This document shows positions 1 to 11,685 of a stretch of 64,000 bases of DNA, piece after piece. Each line of letters begins with the position of its first letter. Positions within the stretch are counted from its first letter, which is position 1. The translations under genes and the position numbers were made by a program. Below the pieces are notes generated by a model. It was not told the DNA's origin. It did no database searches and saw only the letters and a list, made by a program, of their open reading frames with translations. This stretch comes from Utricularia gibba (taxonomy: Eukaryota > Streptophyta > Magnoliopsida > Lamiales > Lentibulariaceae): positions 1,426,001 through 1,490,000 of the forward strand of contig NEEC01000011.1 in assembly GCA_002189035.1 (NCBI GenBank). Reading direction: 5' to 3'.

Positions 1-110
1 TTTCTTTCGCTGATACCATTTTGTTGTGGGGTGTAGGGTGCCAAGAACCTATGTGTCTTGTGAGCTTGCAGTAAGTACAAATGACCTCTGGATGCCACCA
101 ACAAGCAGAG
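1..110 (-). mobile_element. Ty1/copia remnant: gag zinc-knuckle/integrase junction
   Basis: On the minus strand one frame reads PYTPQQNGISERK, matching the conserved copia integrase motif (YTPQQNGVAERKN-like). A neighbouring frame just upstream reads CTYCKLTRHIG, which resembles the gag zinc knuckle (C-x2-C-x4-H). Protease and most of integrase are missing between the two, so the fragment looks like a deletion junction. It lies in the same orientation as the gag remnant at 430-853 and runs off the left edge of the window. The integrase motif is strong; the knuckle call is an inference. Confidence 0.6.
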
Positions 111-429
111 GGTAGTGGTTTTTCTATTTTCAGAAGGGGCATGGATTCTAATTGTTGGGTCTTTCTATGTTGATCGGAGATATCTTGACTTACAATTGAT
201 CATATTGATGCATGGTGTGTGGGGTGGTTGCTTCTTGAGCTTGAAATGCAAACTCATGCGGATTTTGTTGCTCATAATTTAGTTGGCGCATTTCCACTCC
301 TTTAAGGCCCTTTAGGACTTGTTTGGGAGTCATGGTGTGAATGCTACCATAAAAATAGCAGCATTGATTGTTGAGGTTTATTGAGTGGGAATTGTACTAA
401 TAATCTTCATGCAGATTCTGTTGTCGTCG

Positions 430-853
430 ACTACTTCAGCTCATTGACCACTTTAGTCAGGTAGTCGTAGAAGTTGGATATGCTTTGTCCAAGTAGCATT
501 TTAAGATTTTCAAATACTTGCCACTTCAGAGCTTTCTCAAGAACAAGAGTCTGCTGATTTTTTCCGTATGATTCAGCTAGAGTATTCCATGCCTCGAGTG
601 GGGAGGAGCAATTGTTGATTAAGTCGTAAGCATCATCAATGACAGCTTGATCTAGTAGAGATTGAGCTCTGTTGACCTTTTTGGTACAAGTTTCCTTATC
701 TGCATCAATGGTGAGTGGTTCTTGAAGAGAAGGGTCAAAGATCTCCCAAAGTTTTCAGGTTCGGAAGTAGTTGGTCATCTTTTTCGACCAGTTGACATAT
801 TTGGCTGAGTTTCCATTGAAAGTGGGGGGAGGCTGGGAGAATCCGCTTTCCAT
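430..853 (-). pseudogene. Ty1/copia gag polyprotein remnant (UBN2-like), with internal stop codons
   Basis: Reading from the ATG at 853, the minus strand gives a gag-like polypeptide starting MESGFSQPPPTFNG, with the later stretch LIxxxSSPLEAWNTLAESYG and VFENLKMLLGQSISNFYDYL. This is the usual order of plant copia gag domains. A TGA interrupts the frame after about 32 codons and a TAG ends it near 430. Together with the integrase fragment at 1-110 it marks a dead element oriented leftwards. The frame is not continuous, so no protein is expected. Confidence 0.7.
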
Positions 854-2638
854 GCTGCTGGTGGAGTTGTGATTGTAGAAGAAGGTTGGGTGTATGGATT
901 AGAGTTCACGTTAGGTTCACCATGAAAGGAAACATTAGGTATATGAGAGTTTTGAGAAACTTTGTAGTGTTTGCTTGAATGCTTGTATCATTTTGAGATA
1001 TAATACAGGGTATTTATGAACCGTTAATGCCTCAGTAAGAGTTGTTGCCTTATCGTCATGTGCGTGTGGTCTTTGGGCTGTGGGCTTGAATGAGTGGACA
1101 CGGTAGTGAATCCAGCATTCATGACCTCAGTATTTGGCTCCTATCCAGCATGATAAGGCCTAAGTTCTTGAATCAGTGAGTCTTCGTCTTCTCGAACTTG
1201 CGACAAAGCTCGGGTGACTTGACGGTTTCCGGAGCTGACCATGCGAACATTCTTAGAGCCCTCAATTGGGTAATCATCCTCCAACAAATCACACCCATTA
1301 CATAAAAAGCCAATCTTTTTTCATCTATCGTCAATTCTTTCGTGAGGATAAAACACCAGCAATCCTAAAGAAGATGACGCTCACATTGACAACAATCTAC
1401 CATCAATCGTGTAGCCATTGGCCCAATGTCGACAAAGATGTCCCATTTCACACAAAAAACAGAAAAAAAAGCTTATAAGTTGAAAAGGGATATGCACACG
1501 AAAAAGTAGTATTACAAGTTTTATTCATCATTATCTGAATCTAGAAACCATGCCAAAAAATTAGATCCCGATCTTTGTTCTTTTTGAGTTAATCGGCAAT
1601 TCTGTACTGTCATAGAACACCACAGCCTACGAAATTGAAGATAGCTCCTGATCGAAATAAGACTGCTAGATGGTATCATATTTTATATAACATTTTTTAC
1701 AATTAAAAATTATTTTCCAATAATTAGATATAATTTTTAATATATCTTATATTTTCTAAAAAAATATAATTAAATTATTTTAAAGCATATATTATTTTTA
1801 GTAATTCATGATTTTTATCTAATTAAATACTATCTATAATCATATTATGGACATGTTATGTGTTTTGAATTTATTAAAGTGATTTTATTTAATTTTTAAA
1901 GATTTTAATATTTAATTGTTCAATATTAAAATTAAAAATTCAAATTATGTGATGAATTTTAAAATTATTAAATTTATTGAATTTCTGTTTTAGAGATTAA
2001 TTTAAAAATTATAATATTAATTTTATATTTATTCTAAAAATATATTTATATCATAAAATTAAATTATATAATAATTTAACATATTAAAATTCACAATATA
2101 TATTTTACTTTATTAAATTTTATAATATAATTTTATATTATCTCTCAAAACAATTTTATAATATTAAATTAATTCTATTTATATAATTTTAAAATGATTT
2201 TATTCTAAATTATCTAAAGCACAACTTGAAATTATAGAACGAGCTATTCTCAATTATTTTAAATTATTTTAATATTTATTTAATATTTCTAAAATGGGGG
2301 TAATGTTTTATTATGTACTGTTTTGCAAGAGAATGTTTATCATTTCTCAAATTTATTTTTAACATTATTTATAATACACAATCTTTGTCAATTTAATTTT
2401 ATGCAATTTGCATAATGAAAAATAGTGAAAATTTTGGATGACCTTAAACGACAATAACTGCTTTTTTCCTTTTGCCCCCTGAAAAGGGACTAAATCAGAT
2501 TATGTACCCAATGATAATCTTATTTCTAGAATAAAAATTAAAATATTTACTGATTGAATAATTCATTATTCACAAATTATAGCATGAAATAAAAATATTA
2601 TTTTTATGTTTGAATGAGATATTTGAAATAATTTCTTA
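854..2638. other. Intergenic: possible copia 5' flank, then AT-rich DNA
   Basis: On the minus strand, upstream of the gag remnant, a TATA-like ATAAATACC near 1011-1019 could belong to the element's LTR, but I found no LTR ends. From about 1680 to 2640 the DNA is AT-rich with homopolymer runs. I see no gene. Confidence 0.4.
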
Positions 2639-2639
2639 T

Positions 2640-2718
2640 TGGGCCAGTTGGGCCTTGTTCGATTACGTGATGTATATAATGGGTTTAACCGTTAATTCAG
2701 AAATCGATTATTAGGGTT
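2640..2718 (+). promoter_or_regulatory. Threonine synthase promoter: tandem TGGGCC, TATA box, telo-box
   Basis: Two TGGGCC motifs (2640-2645 and 2649-2654) resemble site II/TCP elements of plant housekeeping genes. A TATATAA follows at 2673-2679, about 75 bases before the ATG. TTAGGGTTA near 2711-2719 is the reverse of a telo-box (AAACCCTA), often found with site II elements. The motifs are visible; their function is inferred. Confidence 0.5.
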
Positions 2719-2732
2719 AGGATAAGGATTAG

Positions 2733-4247
<1,515 letters not shown>

Positions 4248-5320
4248 GATCAACAGGGGAGGCTCGTGTCAAGCCTCGTACTTCCGGTAAACCGTATAGC
4301 CTGTGTCATTGTTTGGTTTTAGTAACCCCCATGCCAATTCTCCGGTGCTTCATAGTATGCAGGCCAGCTTCTCCAACAGAGTTGCAGCTGATGTGTCTGC
4401 TGGTTAGGATTATCAGAACAGGTGAAGAAGAACTGTTGTTTGGGCTACTTTCTCATTGTTTTTGTAAGTGGGGCTGTGCCCTGTCGTGTACAACTTACAA
4501 GGGAGGTGAAACACAAGGACATGAATGCATTCTTGAGAATTCAAACAACATTTTTACTATTGAACTCCATCATTGTGATGGGAACTTGGACAGGCGGGAA
4601 GGTGAAGTGATGGTTTTTTTTTTTTTTCAAAATTCAAAACTCAACGTCTCATTCCATTGACTTCTAAGTCAATTATTCATCGGTGTGCTGAATTATCGAG
4701 TACTCATAAAAATTAAATGGAATTTTGAAGATGTTAATTATTTAGAATTATTTGAAATTAAATTACATCCATTTGAAATGAACACTTCGGTAATTTGAAT
4801 ATTTTACCTGTGCGTAGAGGTATGACTAATAAAATATTTGATAAATTTGATATTTAATCATATGAATTAAATATTTAAATAATTTTTTTATTAATAATGA
4901 AATGCAAAAATAATTATCAGATAGATTTAAGTAATATCATTATGATAAATGTAATATTATTCTTTTTATAATATTTTTTTATTTCAATTATTTCTTATGA
5001 ATATTTTAATAATATTATATATTAATCTATTTATAAAATTTTAAATAAAGCATGTCATAAAAAATATATGTATAAATAAATATTATACAAATTTAATATT
5101 GAGCAAATTAAAACATTTTACGGAATGATTATTTTGAATTCATTAAACAATTGTTATTTATCCAATGGAATTACAATATTGAAAAAAATAATTTATAAGA
5201 ATTTGGAAGGGGTAGTAGGGTCAACTCCATCTCTCTATTATTTCCAGCGCCATAAATAAATAAATAAATTTCGTTTTTCTTGAATTGTGTATTTGTTGTG
5301 TATACAAAAGCTGGAGCTTG
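4248..5320. other. 3' flank of threonine synthase, then AT-rich spacer
   Basis: 4248-4610 is moderately GC-rich and probably 3' UTR; small ORFs there have no family resemblance. 4680-5210 is AT-rich with no gene. The stretch after about 5220 is probably the promoter and 5' UTR of the IQD gene. Confidence 0.4.
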
Positions 5321-5653
5321 TCGGAACTTGAACGAAATTGTGTTCTGGTCCTGCTACCGGGTGCCGAGGAACCTCCATCTTCGGAGATAACTTGTTTTAC
5401 AGAGCGACTGATTCTCGGAGGGACAGGGGAATTGTAAGGCCGCATTTCGCGTTTTCTTCACTTCTTTTCATGCATTTTTTATTGCTGCAGTTTTGGGTTT
5501 CTTGGATCTGTCAGAGGTGAAGTGAGCTGAGTTCGGGAAGAAAGCTCCGTGTATTTGGTAGTAGTCCACCACTTGTTCGATCGTTTATCTCTTCGATATT
5601 TTGCTCATTCAGCTTTAATTGTTGCTGTTTGGCCCCGTATCAGTGTTCAAGGA

Positions 5654-7000
5654 ATGGGAAAAGCTTCAAGGTGGTTGCGCGCTTTTCTTGGGAAGAAGAA
5701 GGATAAAGACTGTGGAAGTAGCAATTCGAGTTCCGGCGACCGGAAACGGAAGAAAAGGTGGAGTTTTCTCAAGCCTGAAAGTAAGATCCTGGGTCATGCT
5801 CCGGACTTCCCCTCAGCGCGGGTGAAGCCATTCATAGCCGACTCCGATGAGAAAAACAAAGACACCATGGCTCTTGCCAGTGCTACCGCGGCGGTTGCCG
5901 GACTCACTAACCATGCTGGTGGCCCCCTGTTTTCCGGTACTGGCGAGCGGTCGGCTGCTATCTCGATTCAGAGTGCTTTCAGGGGATATTTGGTGAGTAG
6001 TCACTTCCTGTTCCGTTCATGCAAATCCCGTGTCCTTTTTCCTTGCAGACCTGTTGTCCTTGTTGCCCGGTAAGGTTCATACATCATCACCATTTTTCAC
6101 AGGCTCGCAGGGCGCTGAGAGCTTTGAAAGGCATAGTGAAGCTTCAAGCTCTATTAAGAGGCTACCTTGTCAGAAAGCGAGCAGCTGAGACTATTCGAAG
6201 CATGGAAGCCATGATTCGAGCTCAAGCCGCAGTTCAGGCCGAACGCGCTTCTCGTTCGATGCATCGTCGGAATCGATCCAATCAAGGAGCCGCAAACTTG
6301 GTACAAAAGAAACGTTATCATTCAGACTTGATCGAGTTTTTTGAATGCCTTGAATGCAAAGTAACGACTTATTTTGCAGGATGAGTTCCACAGCCAACGC
6401 CTCTCACCCTCCTACTATAACTCTCCAGTGCCGTCGTTCCGTTGCCAAAGCCCGAGAGTAGTGGTGGAGGTCGACGTTTGCAGGCCGGAATCACGATCCC
6501 GGGGAATAATGAGCCCCTACTACCTGCCGGAGTACGGGTACGATAACCGTTACGACCACCTGAAACCGCCGTCCTTTTCTTGCCGGATCCCGAACCATTC
6601 CGATTCCCCCCATTTTCAGAATTTGAACTGCGAATTTGTCGAGGAAGATTATAAATTCCCGACCAGTCAAAGCACTCCAAGGTTCGGTTACATGGGATGG
6701 GCCAACGCTGGCCAGAGAACGCCGGCGAAGAGTGCGTGTGGAGAAGAAGGTTACTTTGGGGGTAAATCCAATTGTCCTAGTTATATGGGGGAAACTCTGT
6801 CCTTTCGGGCGAAGTTGAGGTCTCGGAGCACTCCGAAACACCGGATGGAGACGGGGCCTAACCGGAGGCTGTCCTTGAATGACGCTGTGGGTGCGAGAAT
6901 CAGCCTCGCCGGCGCGAGATTCCGGCGGACTTCATGCCGTCAAGTTGATATTGAAGAAGGGATGCGCAGTGTTCCCAGGACTGGACTCATCATTTTCTAG
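5654..7000 (+). CDS. IQ-domain (IQD) calmodulin-binding protein, 3 exons, 385 aa
   Basis: Plant IQD scaffold protein that binds calmodulin and usually sits on microtubules, membranes or in the nucleus. Coding exons: 5654-5992, 6103-6300, 6380-7000; both introns are short (110 and 79 bp), GT-AG and phase 0. The protein starts MGKASRWLRAFLGKKK, the typical basic IQD N-terminus. The IQ67 domain spans the exon 1/2 junction (AAISIQSAFRGYLARRALRA) and continues through LKGIVKLQALLRGYLVRKRA. The C-terminal part carries the DUF4005 signature SYMGETLSFRAKLRSRSTPKHR-like. An in-frame open stretch before 5654 begins with GTG, so 5654 is the first ATG. The exon 2 donor (TTG|GTACAA) is the least certain boundary but gives perfect frame continuity. 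It resembles the smaller IQD subgroup (IQD22-25 type). Confidence 0.88.
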
Positions 7001-8445
7001 TTAATTTAGTAAGATACATTTCATATCAACTATGAAAATTCCAAGAGATTGAGCCAAATGGAAGATTGACTTCTTTGGGATCATGAATGTGTTGTAATAT
7101 AAATGATTTTAATATGAATTTAGTTGCAAATATAAAGAATATGAGCTAAGGTGAATTTAAATATTTGAATATGAATATAATATAAACGATTAGCAATAAC
7201 TCTATTTTACATTGTATATATAAAGAATAAAAAAGATAAAATTACAAGATACACATGCCAAGTTTTGATAAGCGTAAATAATTTAAGTTTCAATTTTCAA
7301 AATTATCAAAAAAATACATCAAATAATCAAAATTATGTAATAAAAATTTTAAAAAATTATAAAATTATATCAATTCACTGTGTCATGCACTGACTCCAGA
7401 TTTAAACACAATAAAATTTCGTATTAAAATTTTTCGTATTCACATTTAAAGTTCAAGAAATCAAATAATATAATAAAATTGGATGAAATATTTTGTATCA
7501 CGTTCATCTTGTGATGTTTGAATTGGATCAAATTTGATGAAATATTTTGTAACATAAACTATTTGTACTATTTATAATTTTTTAATTATTTAAAATACTC
7601 CTGAAAGTTTTGCTCAATTCATTTAATTAAAATAATATAATAAAAATATATTTTTATTTAAAAAATAATTGTATTACAAAATCATATTATTTTGAATTAA
7701 AGTGTGACGTGGACTGTTTGTGAGACCGAATCAATAAAAATTGAGTATAAACGCAGGTAATATAATATAATATAATGGCAAACATATTAGAGAATAATTA
7801 TTTAATAATATATAATTCAATTATCTGAATTGGGGATTTTTAGTCCCTAGAAAGTCAAAGCGTGGAAAAAAGCACGATCAAATTCTCAAGGCGGTTTGAG
7901 GCGTGGGGAAAAGTTTCTAATTTTAGATCCTTGTCCTTAGGGAAGAATTTCGATTTGGATTTGCGTTCGTCTCATTTTCCGCTGCGTCCAGTGGATACCA
8001 CCCCGCGCAGGGAAGAATTTTGATTTGTTCCTCTCGTTTTCTCTACTTGGTTCAAAAAGGGATATCCGATTGATGTTTTTCGTGTGAATTTCTTTCTGTT
8101 TCCAACCCAAGATTCAATTTTTTATCTCACGCTTGCCCGTTGATGCGGTCGTCGGGAAATTTCTTTATATGAAGGTAACGTGTTTGTGAAAAGTCCTGAA
8201 AAGAACTTGGAGCATTGCTGTTTTCATATTTGTTGCTTCTTTCAACTGTTGTCAACGCATTAAATAAAACCCGTTAATTTAGCCTTTTGTTGTAGATTGA
8301 TGTGCTTGAGTCAAGACTTCTATGAAGATGTGGGAGGTTCATTGGATGCTTATTCCGTTGACTGCAGCTTTGTTGTGTGTTTAGTTGAAAAAACTCATCA
8401 GGAATAGCGTTTTTGGATTGTTGTGATTCTACTTACCACATTTGG
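7001..8445. other. AT-rich spacer, then promoter and 5' UTR of the DUF868 gene
   Basis: 7001-7850 is AT-rich without coding signal and includes a short TATAA-repeat run near 7760. From about 7860 the composition rises. A probable 5' UTR intron runs from GGTAACG near 8174 to TTGTTGTAG near 8295, putting the ATG in a second exon. This is inferred from splice motifs only. Confidence 0.35.
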
Positions 8446-9363
8446 ATGGCTGATCATTTGATGGCGAGGTCCCAATCCATCTCCACTTCCCATTCGTCAT
8501 GCCCCAACAAGCCACTGCAGGTACCTGACATCAATAAAACTCCTCAAACTGCAGTTACATGCATGTATCAAGCACCTATTGCTGGATATTGCCGGAATGT
8601 TACTGTGTTGTGGACAAAGAACTTGATGAACTACTCATTGAGCTTATTAGTTGACAGTATTCATGGAGATGTTGTTTGTGCATGCAAAATAGACCTTAAA
8701 CCATGGCATTTTTGGGCCAAGAAAGGTTACAAAACATTTGAGGTCGATGGTTCCCAAATTGAGGTGTATTGGGATTTAAGATCAGCCAAGTTTTCTGGCA
8801 GTCCTGAGCCCTGCTCTGATTACTACGTTGCTCTAATTTCTGAAGATGAAGTGGTCTTACTCCTAGGTGACCTCAAGAAGAAAGTGTACAAGAGAACAAA
8901 AGCAAGGCCTGCCTTGGTGGATGCAACCCTTTACTACAAGAAGGAAAATGTTTTTGGCAAGAAGTCCTTTTCTACAAGAGCCAGATTTGATCAGATGAAG
9001 CAGGAGCACGATATCGTGGTTGAGAGCTCACCGATCGGGCCCCGAGATCCCGAATTGTGGATTAACATAGATGGGAATATGGTGATACATGTTACTAACT
9101 TGCAATGGAAGTTCAGGGGCAATGAGAATGTTGTTGTTGACAATCAGCCGGTGCAAGTGTATTGGGATGTTCATTCTTGGTTGTTCGAAGTCCCGGGCTC
9201 AAGTCACGGTCTATTTATCTTCAAATCAGGAGATCAACAAGGAGACAGCACCAACGAAGAGAGCAGCCACTGTGATGATACTACTGAGTGCAGTAGCAGC
9301 AGCCAGAGCTCTTCAAAGAACTCAGAGTTTTGCCTTTTCCTTTATGCATGGAAGATAGAATGA
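8446..9363 (+). CDS. DUF868 family protein, single coding exon, 305 aa
   Basis: Plant-specific DUF868 protein of unknown molecular role. Hallmarks: TAVTCMYQAPIAGYCRNVTVLWTKNL near the N-terminus, the tryptophan-rich CKIDLKPWHFWAKKGYKTFEVD, VYWDLRSAKFSGSPEPCSDYYVAL, and a second VQVYWDVHSWLF block near the C-terminus. The tail is serine-rich and ends FCLFLYAWKIE. The open frame extends upstream to a TTG at 8413, but the first ATG is 8446 (MADHLMARSQS). Length fits the family (about 280-340 aa). No catalytic motif is visible. Confidence 0.87.
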   Translation: MADHLMARSQSISTSHSSCPNKPLQVPDINKTPQTAVTCMYQAPIAGYCRNVTVLWTKNLMNYSLSLLVDSIHGDVVCACKIDLKPWHFWAKKGYKTFEVDGSQIEVYWDLRSAKFSGSPEPCSDYYVALISEDEVVLLLGDLKKKVYKRTKARPALVDATLYYKKENVFGKKSFSTRARFDQMKQEHDIVVESSPIGPRDPELWINIDGNMVIHVTNLQWKFRGNENVVVDNQPVQVYWDVHSWLFEVPGSSHGLFIFKSGDQQGDSTNEESSHCDDTTECSSSSQSSSKNSEFCLFLYAWKIE

Positions 9364-10649
9364 GATTTACAACACTTGCACAGTCTTTATACTGCCTCTG
9401 AAAGATAGATGATCATGACATTCCAAATGTGAGACATTGGGGTTTTTGATAAATAGTTCTAAGTGGTTTTATAAGGTTTTGTTTTTAATAAATATCACAT
9501 TTATGTAAAATTAGTTTTATTTGAAAAAAATCTTTGCTATATTTTTTAAAATTAATTATTTATTAACTTCAGCCTATTTTAAATCATTTTATAATTTATA
9601 TTTAATGTGTTTTTTAATTTTTATTGGAATTCATCTTTACCGTGCTGTATTAAAAATAAAATTTATTCAACAATGATTCGTTATATCAAAATGAATCTTT
9701 CTGATAATTATTAGAATTCATCTCTTTTATTTTTTTAATGTAAAAGAATAATTTTATGTTTGTTACAAAGAAGAAAAAATGACACGAAATCTTTGCAAGT
9801 ATTCTTTCATTTTTCTCTTGAAATAGTGACTTTGCTTCAAAATAGAAGAATATATAACCATTGATAGAAAATATGATTAAGAAATACGGTGAAAATGAAA
9901 AACTCTTCTTATCATTAATCTTTGTTATAAGTACATAAACAAAGAAGAAAGAAACAATGATAGGTTTTTTTTGTTTATTTCTTCACTTCTAATTTTTATT
10001 AAAGTATAAGTATTTAGGTTTTTTTTTTATTTTCTCGAATTATCACCCAAATTTTTTTTGTTCTTCCAAATTATAATTTACTTACTTTATTACTATTTTT
10101 CATAAATCCGTCACTTAGTAGTTTATTCTCCGAAAATCATCAAAAAACATTAAAATTTTCAAAATCCCAGAATAGTGCCCTAAATTGAATTGGAAAAGTA
10201 TCTAAGATTAAAAACTTGTATGAGACTAGGGTTTTGAAGTGCAAGAGAAAAAAAATTTTAATAGATAAAATACTAAAAAACCAAACCAAACACATCTTAA
10301 AAACTGAATACACTTTTGCCAAATCATAGAAGGATACTCTCAATCGTAGTAATTACCAAACAGCCCTTCTACTCTACGCAGGAATCACATTCTAAAGCAG
10401 CATTACATGCTTTTGAAGCCGTCTGTTGTTGCCCACATAGCGCACTCGTACTACGCAGACATCGGAATATGGCCTTTAGAATGGAATCAGAGAAAAAGGA
10501 AAGAATATTCCAGAAGAATCTCATTCCATAGGCACAAGCTTCCAACACTGGAACTGGAACTTGAACTTCTCCCTGTGATGTAAAATCTACATATACACAG
10601 ATCAGACCATTTCATTTCATTTGTATGTGCGGATAGTTTTCCAGTCAAA
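9364..10649. other. AT-rich spacer between DUF868 and lectin genes
   Basis: Mostly AT-rich with T- and A-runs up to about 10300. The composition then normalises over the probable lectin promoter (10320-10650). No gene is recognised. Confidence 0.35.
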
Positions 10650-11398
10650 ATGGTGCTTTGCAAGAACCTCAAACTCCTTGTTTTATTTCTGCAACACAAC
10701 TTGGCTGATGATGCTCTGTGCAGGAAGGCGGGGCTGCTGAGGATGGAGCCATAGCCGTGGGGCCTTGGGGCGGCGGCGGAGGGACGGCCTGGGACGACGG
10801 CGCATTCCATGGAGTCCGAGAGATCACCATCGTCTACGCACGTTGCATCGACTCCATATGCGTCACCTACGACAAGAACGGGAAGTCGGTTGCCGGAGCT
10901 CAGCATGGCGGCTCCGGCGGGACGAAGACTGCGCGAGTATGAATGAACGAGCCTTTCTACATGCACCAACAAGTTTGTAACAGCAGCTCATCTGTGTTTC
11001 CTCTGTCGGTTCAGATAAAGCTACAATTCCCGGAGGAAGTGCTAATATCGGCTTCCGGGCACTACTCCCCGGTGACCCACGGCGGCGGGCACGTCCTCCG
11101 GTCGCTGACCCTGAGATCCAATCGATCAGTTTACGGGCCGTTCGGAGTGGAGGAGGGGACACCGTTCAGCTTTCCGATGGAGGGAGGGCAGATCGTTGGG
11201 TTCAGAGGAAGAAGTGGATGGTATGTGGATGCAATCGGTTTCCATATCACGAGATTCAAACCGCAGAAGCCGCCGGCGCAGAAGGCTCAGGTTCAGCACA
11301 GGATCAGAAGGATCGTCAGCTCTCTGTCTCTGGCACCTCCCAGAGATGGTGATCAGAAGGGATGGGGTCTCCAGTCATCAAAACTTGCACCTTTCTAA
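10650..11398 (+). CDS. Jacalin-related lectin, C-terminally extended (about 199 aa)
   Basis: Mannose-type jacalin lectin, a beta-prism carbohydrate-binding protein often linked to stress responses. Two exons are secure: 10724-10936 and 11015-11398. They encode VGPWGGGGGTAWDDGAFHGVREI, later GGGHVLRSLTLRSN, and the sugar-binding loop GRSGWYVDAIGFH (G-x3-D type). The exon starting at 10724 follows a CAG acceptor in phase 0 and has no in-frame ATG, so a further upstream exon is needed. The nearest fit is ATG|GTGCTT at 10650-10652, an exon consisting of the start codon alone followed by a 71-bp intron; this is uncertain. About 40 residues beyond the domain are basic and Ser/Pro-rich. The gene is convergent with the FVE-like gene. 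Confidence 0.8.
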
Positions 11399-11685
11399 CA
11401 AAACAATACTTTTCGAGCTCATGCAGCATGAGAGAATATTGCCCATAGACTGGGCACAGTTGTATATACACTACAAATGCACCATTAGCTGGAAATGGTG
11501 AAGCATACGCCCAAAACGTTGTGCTGGGGCTGCGTAACATGGCACTAGAACGTAAAAAGGAAAAAACACAGGACTAGAGTAAACGGAATACTATGTTTTA
11601 CTGCGGGTTCCCTGGTTTCATGCTTTCAATTCTGAACTGAGTTTTCAGGAAACCGGAATTCAGGCAAGAGAGGTGATGCAGGAGG

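Noticed and set aside
4313-4660. 115-codon ORF downstream of threonine synthase
   Set aside because: It lies in the probable 3' UTR and has no protein-like features; it ends in a poly-T run.
5549-5653. Upstream in-frame extension of the IQD protein
   Set aside because: It begins with GTG, and IQD proteins start MGKA-like; the first ATG at 5654 gives exactly that.
10487-11162. Minus-strand ORFs over the lectin
   Set aside because: They are shadows of the jacalin exons on the plus strand.
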